This document shows positions 46,611 to 59,199 of a stretch of DNA of 64,000 nt, one piece after another. The notes under the pieces are model-generated. The model was not told the origin of the DNA. It did no database searches and saw only the letters and a program-made list of their open reading frames with translations. This stretch comes from Bugula neritina (lineage: Eukaryota > Bryozoa > Gymnolaemata > Cheilostomatida > Bugulidae): positions 28,570,004-28,634,003 of the forward strand of contig OZ037765.1 in NCBI GenBank assembly GCA_964035545.1, given 5' to 3'. The position numbers were made by a program, and so were the translations under genes. Each line of letters begins with the position of its first letter. Position 1 is the first letter of the stretch.

Positions 46611-49600
46611 ATGGCTGAAGTACCATCCTTGTTGTCAATGGATGTTAAATCTCCATTGGCCATGACTGGTGGCGGGGGTAATCTTGGGGAAGACTTTTTT
46701 GTCCGAGTTCGTGGCCTTCCATTTTCTGCTTCAGCTCATGAAATTGTGGAATTTTTGCATGGTGAGTAGTTTTTTTAACTAGACTATATATGTGCTCTGT
46801 AGGTTAAATGATGAACTGTATATACAGTTAGTTATTGTGATTTTTGCTAACATAGTGTAATGGATTTTAACGCTCTAGTAGTTATATCGCGTCACTATTA
46901 TAATTGACTTAGCGTAACTTTCTAAATACTGATTAACTGTTGTAATTATAACTAAGCTCTTAGCGTAATGATTGTGAATTGCCTTCCTATTTTTATTGTT
47001 TGTTTTTGAGTTACTGTAATAGTTTTTGGAGTTATGTTTCCCCGCCACTTTCTTTTTGCGAGATAATAATTAAGTATGTGAGCCGAAGCTCGGCCGAAAT
47101 CGAAGCCAAAGGTACGACTTTGGAAGGGTCTGCTCGAATCGGCTGAGTTTCGGACCCTCCAGTGGCGGGAAATTTTTGCAATGTATAAGGGCGAGCTTTT
47201 TCCAGTGCAAATCAGTTTCACACTGGAGCTCACCAAGGAAGGAACTAGATACAAATAAAGATCATCAGATTCAACTTTCAGAAGACTTTTTATTTCAACA
47301 AATAACAACATTGGCATGCAGACTACTTGGTCTATTTCATACAAACCCGTAAAATCATAACAATAGTAATGAACTGTACCTTTGCATTGAATTGACCTGA
47401 ATTAAATCCCTCAATGCAGCTCATCTACAGAGAGAAATACTTGTTATACTCTTATCGTTGTTACATCTAGATGTGCGAATTGTGGGTGGTGAAGCAGGAG
47501 TGACCTTTACATTCACCAGAGATGGCAGAGCAAGTGGTGAAGCATACATATGCGTACAAAGTGCACAAGATCAAGCTGTTGCTCTGGATCACAACAAAGA
47601 GCATATTGGCAATCGATATATTGAAGGTGGCTTTTAAATTCTATGCTCTCACTTTTTGGTACATGTAGCTCAACTCTGAGACTTAAGTACTGACTGTGAA
47701 TATTTTTGTGAATATTTTAGTTTTCGAAGCAAATAGAGAGGAGATGGAGTATGTTGTTAAAAAAAGTGGTCCAAATCCTGGCAATTCTACTGAAGGTGTT
47801 TTGCGGATGAGAGGTTTGCCCTTTGGGTGTAGCAAAGAAGAGATAGTACAATTTTTTGCGGGTATGGAATTTATGGTATTGTTTCCTACGTGGTGTGTTT
47901 TTTCAACTTTACAATTGCTGATCTCTATATGCTGATTCATATCACAGAAATCTTACTGCAAGTCTGAAACATTTCAATACTGGCCTGGCATAAAACAACT
48001 CTGAGCTGTATAATTCTCCGGCATCTCTGTATATCTTTTAGATGAACTTCAACTCATCAGCTACTAACTAACTGTGAATGTATCATTTACCCTTTCAGTA
48101 GGCTCAATGGGCTTATACTGGTATAATATTCGTGTTTGTTGTGTTGGTTAAATTGTGGCATGTGTATTTTATTTGGGAAGGGTATGAAATAGTGCCAAAT
48201 GGCATTACGATGACAACCGATCACCAAGGGAGGACTTCGGGGGACGCCTATGTTCAGTTCTCATCGCAGCATGTAGCGGAAAGGGCTATCACAGACAAAC
48301 ATACAAAGAGAATAGGGCACAGGTTGGTGGGAGCTGGGAGGAGGTCCGCGTAGATTTGTGTACAAGAGTGGGCTGTATAAGCAAGGTGGGATTGTGAGGG
48401 TTGGTTGGTACCAGGTCTGGGTTTGTCACTTAGCAGTCGACTGCATCTTTCCTTCAGTTGCACTTCTATATCAATATTTTGCATCATATTTTTCTGGATT
48501 TGGGAATTTCCAAGGCTCAAGGCAATGACTTACTAGCAGGTCTCAAAGTGATACATTCATAATTCATAATAATAAGCACAAGGAGTATAATGTGACGTGT
48601 AATATTCAAACATAAGTCACAAGAAAATAAGCTGAAATAGAACAATATTATAACATATAAGACAACTTCGTAATACAAAATTTGTTAGCTTAACAAAATT
48701 GGTGGTTGTCTGCACATGTCTACTCATAATGAGCTCTGTAAAGTATTGTAATTCAAAATTGTGTTTCTGATTACCTCGATTGTCATTATTAGTTTCGTAG
48801 TGTTTAGCTCACCAGGAATACTTTCAACACAGACGAGTGTTGGATACAGTGATTTGTAATTCTGCAGGTATATTGAGTTATTTCGGAGCACAATCATGGA
48901 GGCTCGACAAGCAGCTGTTGGGGGAAATGCAGGGGGCCCGCCTGGCCGTAGTAGGCCGATGAGGCCAGCTCCCTATGAAAGACCTGAAAGGTTCGGTGGC
49001 TCACGAGGGCAAGATTCCTACTTTCCACCTAGAGAGAGATATGGAGGTGGTGGCAGTAGTGGAGGGCATGGTGCAGGCGGTGGTCGATTCAGAGGTAAGG
49101 TATCTTGTTCATTGAGAGTTTGACACAACTCGCCTTATAGTGTGTGCTGTGTAACTCCTAACAGAATGTTAATGAAGTTTTACCAAGAGAAGTAGTTATA
49201 TTTGTGTAACTATTATGACTGAATGTTCTAGATTTTGGAGGTGATAGATACAACTCTGGTAGAGGAGGACGAGGGAGAGGGGGTCGAGGTGGCGCGGTGC
49301 GAGGAAGTAGATCAGGAGGGGGCAATAACGGCGCCGATCATTCTAGTGTTACTGGGCATTCAGTGCATATGAGGGGATTGCCTTTCTCTGCTAATGAACC
49401 TGTAAGTGTTCTGCGTTCCACTAACATGCTCATTGTATTCAGTCTAATACTATAAGTCTGATTTCTGAATCATTTGATGTTCTAAAGTTGTGTTTTGTTG
49501 ACTGAAACAAAAAATTAGGTTTTATGTTGCTGGCATACAGTGTGTTTTGTGGTATTTGATAGTGCAGTTATATTCATTATATCATCACCGTAAAAGATTT

Positions 49601-50981
49601 TGTCACAATGATATTCTGTTGTAAGGATATAGTGAGATTCTTCCACCCGCTGCCAGTGGTAGACGTTGTGATTGGTCTGAATGAAGATGGCAGAAAATCT
49701 GGAGAAGCTGATGTGGACTTTGAAACTCATGAAGATGCATGTGAAGCTATGAAAAAAGATAAATCAAATATGGGTAACCGCGGCCATTTCTTCTCCCATT
49801 TCATGTCTTCTAAGATTTTTGTCTCTATAGTCTATACATTATTTTGAAGTGCCTGCACAGAGCAGTCTAAACAGTTGAATACTATTGTTTCAGAGCACCG
49901 GTATATAGAGCTGTTTCTCAACTCCAGCTCTTACGGCGGTGGTGGAGGAGGGGGTATGCGTTTACAAGGAGGGGGATCCTTTCCTATGAGAGACAACTAT
50001 CATCCTTCACACCAGACTGGAAGACTTGGAGGCTCACACTATCAACCAGGGTGAGAATGTATAGCTTCTTGGTATCAGTCAGTCTAAGAACTTTATATGT
50101 TGTGGCAGTCACACTAACAAGCAGTATAACATATGGTGGTTGGCAGTACTGTTACTGCCATTTCTAAGAGTTGTGTAACTTGGTTTTCTGTGTTGAATAA
50201 TAATCTTTTCAGATCAGAATAACTGCCTACATTATTACTGAAATTGGGATTGTTCATGCTTGTCTCATTCATTGCCTCAATTAACCACCTAATTGGTGTG
50301 GTTGCATTTTGTAGTGAAATACCAGTAATTTGTGTCTATTTGAAATAGTGTCTTGTGTAAATGTGGTAGAAGGTCACAGTAAATAAGTTAGTAGCCTGTG
50401 TATGTTATATTAGTTGCTGAATTTGCTAGACTCGTTCTCTGAATGTTCTAAACCCGAGACCAGCTACTAGTTGTAGAATCTAGTATATATATGTTTGCTA
50501 GAATACTCTTTGTGTTTGTAGACTTGCTGAACGATATTCCAATAGAGCAGGTGAGCTCTAATATTCATAGTCAGGTCTCTTTTGCAGATCAATAAGTCAA
50601 TATATTTGAGATTGTCTTTTTGAGATTTCTACTATTTTTAATGCTTTTTCTACTACACAACGGCAGTGGAAGTGAAAATTAAAAATTGATGCACCCCTTT
50701 CAACTTTACAGTTCTATAAATCTACATTCTGATGCAATGCTTTTTACTATACTTTTAGATGTGTTTAAAGCCAATGTTTTTGGTGTATATGTTTTGGTAA
50801 TCAGTCCTATAAACTGCTTCCCAAGTTGTGCTCATGGCGCCATAATGTTATCTAGCAGTATATGCAGGGCCAGGTCATTGGCTCATAATTGTATATTTGC
50901 TAGTCTTATAATATTATGATTCAAGATGAGATAATTTTTTATATTGCAGATGTTGGAGGATTCTCGGATGACTTTATATAA
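46611..50981 (+). CDS. HNRNPH: hnRNP H/F family RNA-binding protein
   Basis: Ten exons (46611-46761, 47471-47626, 47721-47861, 48181-48322, 48868-49094, 49232-49401, 49626-49773, 49894-50050, 50522-50550, 50950-50981) give 450 residues. Three quasi-RRMs are visible, each opening with an RGLPFS/RGLPFG strand: about 29-102 ([19 protein letters not shown] ... RYIEV), 130-205 ([19 protein letters not shown] ... RYIEL) and 315-390 ([19 protein letters not shown] ... RYIEL). Glycine/arginine-rich linkers follow the second and third, as in hnRNP H and F. These proteins bind G-runs and control alternative splicing and polyadenylation in the nucleus. The ATG is four bases after TTGTTGTAG. Intron positions recur in each RRM, showing internal duplication. 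H versus F cannot be separated in an invertebrate. Confidence 0.93.
47036..47172. promoter_or_regulatory. GC-rich intronic patch with paired E2F-like boxes
   Basis: TTTCCCCGCCACT at 47037 and its near complement AGTGGCGGGAAA at 47161 face each other across a CpG-bearing, GC-rich core in otherwise AT-rich intron 1 of hnRNP H. TTTCCCGCC resembles the E2F consensus. It could be an internal promoter or enhancer, or the ends of a small MITE. Confidence 0.35.
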
Positions 50982-51020
50982 CTCTTCATTTCTCAATATC
51001 CTTCAGAATCTGTATATTGT

Positions 51021-51026
51021 AATAAA
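51021..51026 (+). terminator. PolyA signal of hnRNP H
   Basis: AATAAA 40 nt after the stop codon, followed by T-rich sequence. Confidence 0.7.
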
Positions 51027-51059
51027 AGCTGCTATTATATAATGATTCCATTTCGTCTT

Positions 51060-52092
51060 TTATTTTAGTACATTCTTGCTTATCGATGTATATATTGCTT
51101 ATGTTAGATAAATCCCTCAACTAGTGTAAATCAAATAAAACTTTATATAATGAATATATAACACAACTAAGTTATTAGTTTTTTGTTAGTTCGTTTCATT
51201 AAATGAATAATTACTACAAAGTTGATATACACCAAGTTTCATCATCTCTAGCTCTAATTTCTTACCATTTCTATTGGGTCACATTATTTGGATTTTAAAG
51301 TTTTAGCTAGCTACAGACTACAGTATGTTGCTTACCTGTAATAGACTGGTGGTTAAACGGTTAAGAGAGAGGAAAATTGCTCTGCACAAATAGTACAAGT
51401 TTATAGCATTACATGCTTTGGCACATGCTAGTAATATAATTGTAAATAAAACTATGAGAAGCGTTGTTTAATAAGTAAACAAATTTATTCTGTAAGATTA
51501 TAATAGAAGACTGGTTGCTTTAGTTAGAAAAAGTTGCTACATCCTTCATCTGTTTAGGACTGTATCAGTTGCCATGCTGACCACGTGGTCAGTAGAATAG
51601 CAGGAGATCAATGGCTTTATTGGAATTTAAACCCCCTACCTAGTTGCAGCGCTGTGTCATACTATAGGTCAGATCATATGACTATCGTTTTCAGTAAATA
51701 AAAGTGTAACATATTAAATATGGCTAATCACTATTTATTAAAATCTTTTGTGGCTTTTGGCAATAGCTTGAAAATCAATGGGCCGCTTACGTATCACCTA
51801 TACAGCTGTAATCCTGCACGGGTAGCGTAACACTAAAGGTAGTTTATTTTATTATAAGATGCTATTTTTATAGGTATGCATTTTTCACTTTTATGGCTAT
51901 TATTTTAAAACCTGCCTTTAAATTTAGTAGATGAAAATTTATTTTGTAATGACATAATTTCATAACTAGTCGTTGTATATAAATAATGTACATTGTAGTT
52001 TTATTTATAGTAAAGTTTATGTAGCATCTTAAGAGAATGTGTAAGAACAATATATTAAATATACATTATATCTGTCAAGTTTGAACTTTGAC
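51060..52092. other. Intergenic stretch
   Basis: AT-rich with no supported gene on either strand. Confidence 0.5.
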
Positions 52093-52774
52093 CCCCTATT
52101 CACACTTACCGTACCGTACGCCGTAACAGCAGATTTTAGCGATTCTTGTTAACATCCGGAATAAATCGTACTCCGGTATACGTTGCGGCGCTGATCAAGC
52201 AGTGCTTGATTCAAAAAATCACGGCGGGCTCCTATTGGGTAGAGTTGATCTGGTACTAAAATTTAAAGAACATTTTCGCTAGTTTATTTTAATCGCTTAT
52301 TTTTGATTTAATTTAATCAATTCAAAAGTTTTAAAAGATTAAAAAATCTTTATCCGGCTTGTTTGAATTAAACTTAGCTTAAAAATCTAGCTTTCCTTAA
52401 TCCCAAAATCAAGCAAACCAAAAACTTAAAAATGATTTGGACGGCTTAAATATTCATTATTTAAATTAGTTTGCACAATTATTTTAAAAACGAATATATT
52501 TAAAAGAAAGATTCTTTTTATGTAATTGCTTTTATTTAGTAAATAGCATTTGTATCACATCTTTTGATAAGAATGTTGCGAATAATTTGTAAATAATATT
52601 CAAAGGCGTTCAAATCACCGCAGACACGAGTTGGCTTTATTATGATTGATCACAGCTCACCGTCATGCATTGTACTTTTACGGCAATGTGTGAACACCCG
52701 TCGACAAAATGCAACAGCGTCGCCATTTTATTTTTGCTGTTACGGCGTACGATACGGTAAGTGTGAATGAGGGG
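52093..52774. mobile_element. Non-autonomous DNA transposon with ~39-bp terminal inverted repeats
   Basis: The left end CCCCTATTCACACTTACCGT matches the complement of the right end (ACGGTAAGTGTGAATGAGGGG) over about 39 bp, including CGTACGCCGTAACAGCA. The 682-bp body has no long frame. No target duplication could be fixed, so the superfamily is open. It stops about 190 bp short of duplication arm B. Confidence 0.8.
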
Positions 52775-52983
52775 TTAGTACTGGTTAAACAGCTGTTTAT
52801 CTTAATAGTATTACGTAATAAACTACAATCAACTCGGATAGTCAGCCATGTGCTAGTTTCAACATCTCACCATTGTAACTTGTATGATGTTTTGCAAGTT
52901 CAAATGCTGAATACTGCATCGCCTACATGCATTATGTTTCATTACTTCCTTGATAACAATGCTATTTTATACATGCTTTTCAG

Positions 52984-53666
52984 GCCCACAAAAAGTGCTT
53001 GATAAACATGGGAAACCAGGAGATATTGCATCTAGTATCAAAGGATACGCTCTACCTCTTTCACCAACACCACTTTCTGGCATGTACAATATATATGGTG
53101 GCAAAACTCTACTCACTTTCAAGCTTGATCAAGATGAATCAAGTTTTTGTGATTTGCCAAGTGCTCAAATGTTTTGGGAAATGATAAAATTCTGGCTAAT
53201 TTTTACATGTTTAAACTTCGCTGCCTGCATGATTTATCAGTTACAAATAGTGAACATTTAAAAAACTGATCTTACCATACGCTCAAATGTCTTAGGAGAG
53301 GGTAACATTAAGGCTGGTTTTTACACTTTGTTGTCTGCGGGATTTATCCATGGCTACTGCCTCATGTGTTGCAAGTGAAATATTTCATTTTAATTCTTGA
53401 TAAAGACATTAGTATCCTCTGGTTTTGTTTTATTCACCAATGAAATGAGCTGGCTGAGTTCAGGTTGAATATACCAACTATTTAAATTTAACAGCATAAC
53501 ATTTGTTAAAATACAAATACAATGTCAAACAAACATACAAGAAAATCTGTTTCAGGGACTTCAACTTGGCCCCACAGAAGCCTCAAAATACTGGATATAC
53601 TGAATGCCAGCTCAGTATATCAATGCTATTAAAGACACCATCTTAGGGAAATGGGGAAGTTTGTAG
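52984..53666 (+). pseudogene. UBFD1 3' fragment (exons 4 and 6 only)
   Basis: Exon 4 homology starts at 52984 after CTTTTCAG but has lost one A in the GCCCACAAAAAAG run, shifting the frame, and it breaks off near 53143 before the LWIGTK codons. Exon 5 is gone with the deletion. Exon 6 (53556-53666) keeps its 111-bp length and splice site but carries TGA at 53601-53603 where the parent has a Trp codon. Three independent lesions make it a clear pseudogene. Confidence 0.93.
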
Positions 53667-53880
53667 AAATACCTAAGATGCTCCATAAGTGTATGTATGC
53701 TGATCAATTACAGTAACTAATGTTGATAATGTATCGATATTATAGTCATGGTATTTTGTGCACAGCAAAACCTGTGGGTTCTTCATTAAATGTTGAGGTA
53801 TTATTTATGTTTTGGTCTGTTTCTTGCGACACTTTTCAGTTACTTAAAAATTCTCTTGAATATAAAAATATGAAATATCA

Positions 53881-53886
53881 TTTATT
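53881..53886 (-). terminator. Candidate JmjC copy 2 polyA signal
   Basis: AATAAA on the minus strand in the same conserved context as copy 1, about 290 nt after the stop. Confidence 0.5.
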
Positions 53887-54174
53887 TTGCAAATAGAATC
53901 TAATAATCTCAATAAATAATTTAAAAAGTTAAATATATGTTTATAAAGTGAAAATTTAATTAATCAACAAAAATATGAAAATATCTGATGAAAAAGAATT
54001 AGTATCAACCAATACAGAAAAAACACTACAAGGAAGCACTTGAAAGACATGATTGACATATGGTAGTAATGAGAAAATCTGCTAATTGTTGATGTCAAAA
54101 CATTTTCTAATATTTAATAGATTACAATACAACATGTATTCAAAATATCAGCTGAAGTGATTATAGAGATGATG

Positions 54175-56606
54175 TCAGTCATACTCTGAGCCAATAGTAA
54201 TACTCATTTCACCAGGATGAATGTATGTGGAGTGATACCACATGTTTGTGTCCACCAGTACTGTAAGATAAATGAAAATCATCATCTGCATGCACATTGC
54301 ACAAATAATAATGTTAGCTTATAAACCCAAGGTTACCACACAATAATGCTTTGTAATTTCAAGCTGATCAAATACCTAAAGGCTGAGCATGTTTCTTTTA
54401 ATTAAAAGTTTCCACTACCTACAAAATGTATTTCTACATCCAAGGTTAAATATATTACATTATATAAAAACTACAGTTTCATTATAATTCTATTGACACT
54501 TTACCAGCAAATTTCATTCTAGTTTTTGTTAACTTACTGATATCACCTTTCTCCATGGTAGCATTCAGTGATTTACACACAGAATCACACTCAGGAGATG
54601 GTATTATTTTCCATGACTTTTTCCCAGCAATCATTGCTTGCCATGAGGGTCTTTGAACATAATCAATCTATAAGGCAATCACAGATAAGCTAAATCTGAG
54701 CATTCATTACAAATTTTATTATCTACAAGGAAAGGCATTTTGTGGAAAAAAATAATGAAAGGAATTTCGTTAAACAAATGATCGTCATCTTTCTAATTTA
54801 AATTTCTTAAAATAAGAAAATTTTCGAAAAATATATCGATTTCAATTATTATTATCATTCAAACTTGTCCGTGGATAAGTACCACCAAGTAGTAAATATA
54901 TTATATCCACCAGGGCAGCTGGGAGCAGTCTGAGCGTTGAGTCACCAGTAACAAACATCTTGAAAGAATGGGTTAACTTATAAGTATAGTAACAGCCAAA
55001 CCCTGGAGCTTAATTTAACCATTATCTAAAGTCTTAACACATATCAATTGTCAATATAAACTGTATGCTCTGAAGATGACCAAATAATTTGAGTTTAAAT
55101 AAATTAAGTGGTTCTGCAAGCTATTTCTAACAAAGGTTTTAACTAGAGTGGATATTATATTGTGCATAGGACAAGCAAAACTCTCACTCTCTCTCATTGG
55201 ATCTTGTAGAATCCTAAAGGGCCCACATAAAGGAAAAGTAGTTTAAGACAGTGACTGTGAACAATTTAAGATAACAATGGGAAAGAGCAGCAGGGACTGT
55301 GAAATCGTTCAACCCTCTACATACATGAATGTTAGCTCCACCACCAAATCCACCCATAAACAACCAGTCTAAATTGCTAGATTCTGAATCATCAGGGAGA
55401 AAGGTTGGAACGGTGTAATGGCGGCGGAGTTCCCTTGCCACATCTGGATGGCAGTTACTCCTTCAAATAGCATGAACAAGTTGAACACATGGTATTTCAT
55501 TATAAAACATCCAGTCATTTACACTTCATAAAGTTTGAATATTAAAACTATTTTAAAGTTTCAAGTTACAAATCTCAAAACTACCGCATTGCATGGAGTT
55601 AGTGAGTTGTATTGTATTGAGTTAACGAGCTCACATGAAATATGAGACTATCTCTTGTAGAATAAAAAGTGCTACATCCTTGTTAAACCCAGGCACAAAA
55701 ATTGTCACTTCAAGTACAAATGACTTTTGTGCCTGTTTTTGTTGTTGAGAATAAATGATTTCAAAAGTCACATTTTTTCATGTTAGTCTCCAGCACTCCT
55801 GCACCCAGCAAAAGACACCACAGAACACATGTAGTTCACTCTCTCACACAAATGGGTAGACAATGCAACAATTATGAGCTAAGCAACAAAATTCGTCAAC
55901 ATCAAGCAAATATTAAAAGCATTATCTATAATTAATGTTGGTTAGAATTTCACCAAAATATAAAAATAATAAAATTAAATGAGTTCACTTACCAGCCAAC
56001 ATACCACTCTGGCTGCCCAGGCGCCAACCTACTTTGTTCTTTTGGCATTTCAAATACTTCTGCTAAAGATAAAAAACTTGTCTTGTAAGGGAAGAATTGG
56101 CAACCTTCATCCACAGCTTCTAATGCACCTTCTGTTAGTTCGTAAAGATTTTTCAAATAGTCGAAACTAAAGGTGTGCAAAGCAGTCCAATTCTTAGCGC
56201 CATTCTTTACAAGCAGTGGAATGCCAGTGTAAGCATACTTTGAGAGAAACAGATCTTTAGTTAGGAGATTTCCATCTATAGTAGGAACCTGGTCCATATC
56301 TTTGCACACATCACACTGAACAGCAGGCCGTGAAACCTCCAGAGCTAGAAGGTTGTTACCCACAATGCATCTGGGATCTATAGTGTCATAGTATATAGCA
56401 AACAACATGGATATCATTAAAGTCACCAGATAAAAGACTACCATATATCTACATTTCCATATGCTACGATATGCTGGCAATGATTGACCAACAACCAACT
56501 TCTTGTACACTTGGTGTAAATCAGACTGAGAAATTCCATCCCTCAAAGCTTCTTGGTAGACATCTTTCAATTTCAAAGAAATATTTTCTTTATTTGATAG
56601 ACGCAT
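54175..56606 (-). CDS. Type II membrane JmjC/cupin-8 domain protein, copy 2
   Basis: Four minus-strand exons (55993-56606, 55325-55460, 54538-54667, 54175-54260) match copy 1 exon for exon in length (614, 136, 130, 86 nt) and give 321 residues with no lesion. The iron-binding H250-I-D252 and H303 are kept, and the catalytic part is almost identical to copy 1. By contrast the membrane segment and the stalk behind it (about residues 42-100) are heavily changed, yet still hydrophobic (MVVFYLVTLMISMLFAIYY). This suggests purifying selection on the enzyme and freedom, or altered targeting, at the anchor. The sequon at 139 is kept as NWT. Both copies are likely expressed; no promoter was identified. 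Confidence 0.85.
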
Positions 56607-56659
56607 ACTAGGCGTGCTGTGCTACGATAACCTACAATATAGTTTTCAAGATTGGTTCA

Positions 56660-57600
56660 ACAACGGTCTACTTTTTCACAAAAGATTTAACATCTTCTAC
56701 TCTTTAAACATCAACAACTAAATGTTCAAATGAGTTTTCTGTTTACTAAGTTTCTGTGATTATTGACATTACAATGTCTACTTCTTTTAACTAGCACTGC
56801 AAGACAAGCCCCGTAAAAATTACTAGTTATTTTTCGTACACAAAATGGCTATGAAACTATTGAATGTATACATATCATTCAACCACAAATTACTACTTGA
56901 TTGTAATATTAACAGACATATTATAATAACAGAAATTGGTTTATACTTCTAGTTTATTTAAAAGAAAAATCCTGCAATGAAAAATTAAAAAAGCAGGCAA
57001 AATAACAAACGACCACAATGATCATACAATTGTAGAAATAAACACTGCAAAAAACCCTGAATAGGTATTCAGCTATATTCATACGACCAAATGATACCAG
57101 CAAAAATACCAGTAGTCTCCCTAATAGATTAAATATAAATCAGCGCATTCCCTTATCATTTAGGAAGCTAATCTTACTAACATTAAAACTGCAGTAAATT
57201 TCAAATGACTTAGATCTGGCTTTCTCTCAGATCTGATTAATAGAAAACAAGTAAGTAACTTTCCTTATCAGAGCATTATAAGTAGCTGCTAATAATATAT
57301 GATGTAAAAACAGCCAGTAGTAAATAGGTAGCTAAAACATTAAATTAGAATTGGAATTAGGTTTTAGAAAAATAAAATTGTCTTCTATTAGACTTTTACT
57401 TAATGATAAGATTGTGTTCTAAGCTTATAATCAACTTGAAAAAATAAAATCCAAAAAATCTTACAATGCTACTATTTACGAAAAATTGTCAAGTATGCTA
57501 GTAATAACATTAAACATCTTTATAATGGAGGTTCAAATGTTATAACTTTTGCAATATAAAAATGGGTAACAAACACTTAAAATGGCTTTTTATTCATACA
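56660..57600. other. Extra sequence upstream of JmjC copy 2, absent from arm B left
   Basis: About 0.9 kb of AT-rich sequence interrupts the homology between the arms. No reading frame or terminal repeats were recognised. It may be an insertion here or a deletion in the other arm. Confidence 0.45.
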
Positions 57601-57720
57601 GGTATTACATAAAATTTAATTATACGGAATCCCAATCTTTAGTGAGCAAATCCATGGCTTTTTATCATTTCTAAGAAGCTTTGTAAACATAAAAATAGCT
57701 AAATAAAAATTATCAGTATT

Positions 57721-58374
57721 TGAGACGATTTGATACAGCATCAGTGGTACTATTTTTTTAAAGTAAGAATAAAATTGTATAAGAAGTCAGAAAGCACTAG
57801 AGACCAATTTTAGTGATGTGGAAATTTTTTCAGTAAAATTCTGATTGATGCAGAGCTTAGTTTAAAGTAAGATCTTGCAGTTGCTATTGTGTTTATATGA
57901 TCTTCATGTACATAATATCATGATAAGCAGATAACCATTATGAGAAATTTTTATCAAACTTGCAAAAGGTTTCATCTTGAATAAAATTTCAAAAATGAAA
58001 AATGTACATGTTTAGTTTAGTTTCTTCAAAATGGTTCTAAAAATGTACAGTCAAATAAACTAATACTCAATAAATATATACTAAAATATTTATAATGTTC
58101 TAGAAATTTGGTTAGATATAGTAAAGCCAGACTATTATAATCCATGCTGTCAGAGTAAGTACTTGTCAAGCACTTGCTGACTTCTCAAGTACTTGAAATT
58201 CTTTTACTTAGTCTTTGGTTAACAATCAGTATTACCTGGCTTGCCTTTCTCATTAACTTGACTTAAAAGTTAAAACTGTTTAATAACTAACTCAAACTGC
58301 GAGTACAAGTATGAAAAGCTGACGAGTTAAATGTGGTATTAACTAAATTCACTTCCAACATACTTTGTAGCTAG
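57721..58374. other. Gene-free stretch
   Basis: AT-rich; nothing recognisable on either strand. Confidence 0.5.
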
Positions 58375-58550
58375 TAGTACTGGTAGTACTACTACTAGTA
58401 GACTTACAGTTACTGTTAGTGTTACTTACTACTACTACTAACCTTAGGCTTAAGATATATAAATTATTTGCTTAATATTATTCTTAGTATTACTATTACA
58501 GTAATACTATTACTATTAGTATTAGTATTAGTATTACCATTAGTAATTCG
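58375..58550. repeat. Degenerate TAC/TAG trinucleotide tract
   Basis: TAGTACTGGTAGTACTACTA and following TATTACTATTAG-type units. Confidence 0.8.
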
Positions 58551-59199
58551 TGATTAACATATATTTTAATTATTTAATTTTTGAATAAATTAAATTATCA
58601 ACTATAAATACATTGCTATCACGAATAACAACCTTAACTCACTAGTTAGACTGCCGGGTGCAATACAACACCAGAAGAAAACTGTTCCACTTCTAGTATC
58701 ATTCCTGTGGTTAGGTTTCCTTTAAATGTAATCAATAAGAACGCAATTTTGTTTCGAACATGGCTATAAGCTGTACCAAGTTAGCGGTCACTCAGTGTAT
58801 TGGTTGGGAGATGTTTGTGGGGCGAAGTTTACACGCAGAGTGTTTATAGTTTATGCAAACTGTGCACTTTGTCACCCAAAATCTAATGCTGTTTCTAGCG
58901 ACATTCATTTGTTTCGCTAGTGAAACGTTGCCCACGAGCTTTATCGTCATGAACACGATAATAACGGCAATACTTGTTGAATTTAATATATCCTCCGTCA
59001 TAGTTATTGCACTAAACAAAGTGAGAACTCATACTATAGCGTTTATTTTTGTAAACAGCACGTGCAAAGCATAGCAAAAGGATAACTCTTTCGCTCTAAA
59101 TCGAAGTAGGACCTCACTATTGCAAAAAGTTGAAAAACTTAGTATACAAATACTTTAACTTCAAGTCTTTAATTTAGTCTTATGTATTATTAATATTAT
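58551..59199. other. Gene-free stretch with overlapping opposed short frames
   Basis: Two 73-75 codon frames overlap on opposite strands at 58792-59074. Neither shows a domain, splice context or homologue that I recognise, so they are treated as chance. Confidence 0.4.

Larger units (their letters stand above)
52965..57720. repeat. Inverted duplication B, right arm
   Basis: Reverse complement of about 30650-35075, but with two large differences. A deletion removes the equivalent of 33960-34890, including UBFD1 exon 5. Roughly 0.9 kb of extra sequence (about 56660-57600) separates the JmjC start from the outer homologous block near 57630-57720. Confidence 0.8.

Noticed and set aside
46952-47344. 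130-codon minus-strand frame
   Set aside because: Lies in hnRNP H intron 1, largely over the GC-rich patch; no domain recognised.
30650-57720. Inverted duplications as mere allelic mis-assembly
   Set aside because: Each pair has one complete and one truncated neighbour gene, arm-specific insertions or deletions, and clear divergence. Only long reads can exclude it fully.
58792-59074. Opposed 73-75 codon frames, considered as a small membrane protein gene
   Set aside because: They overlap each other on opposite strands with no family match or supporting context.
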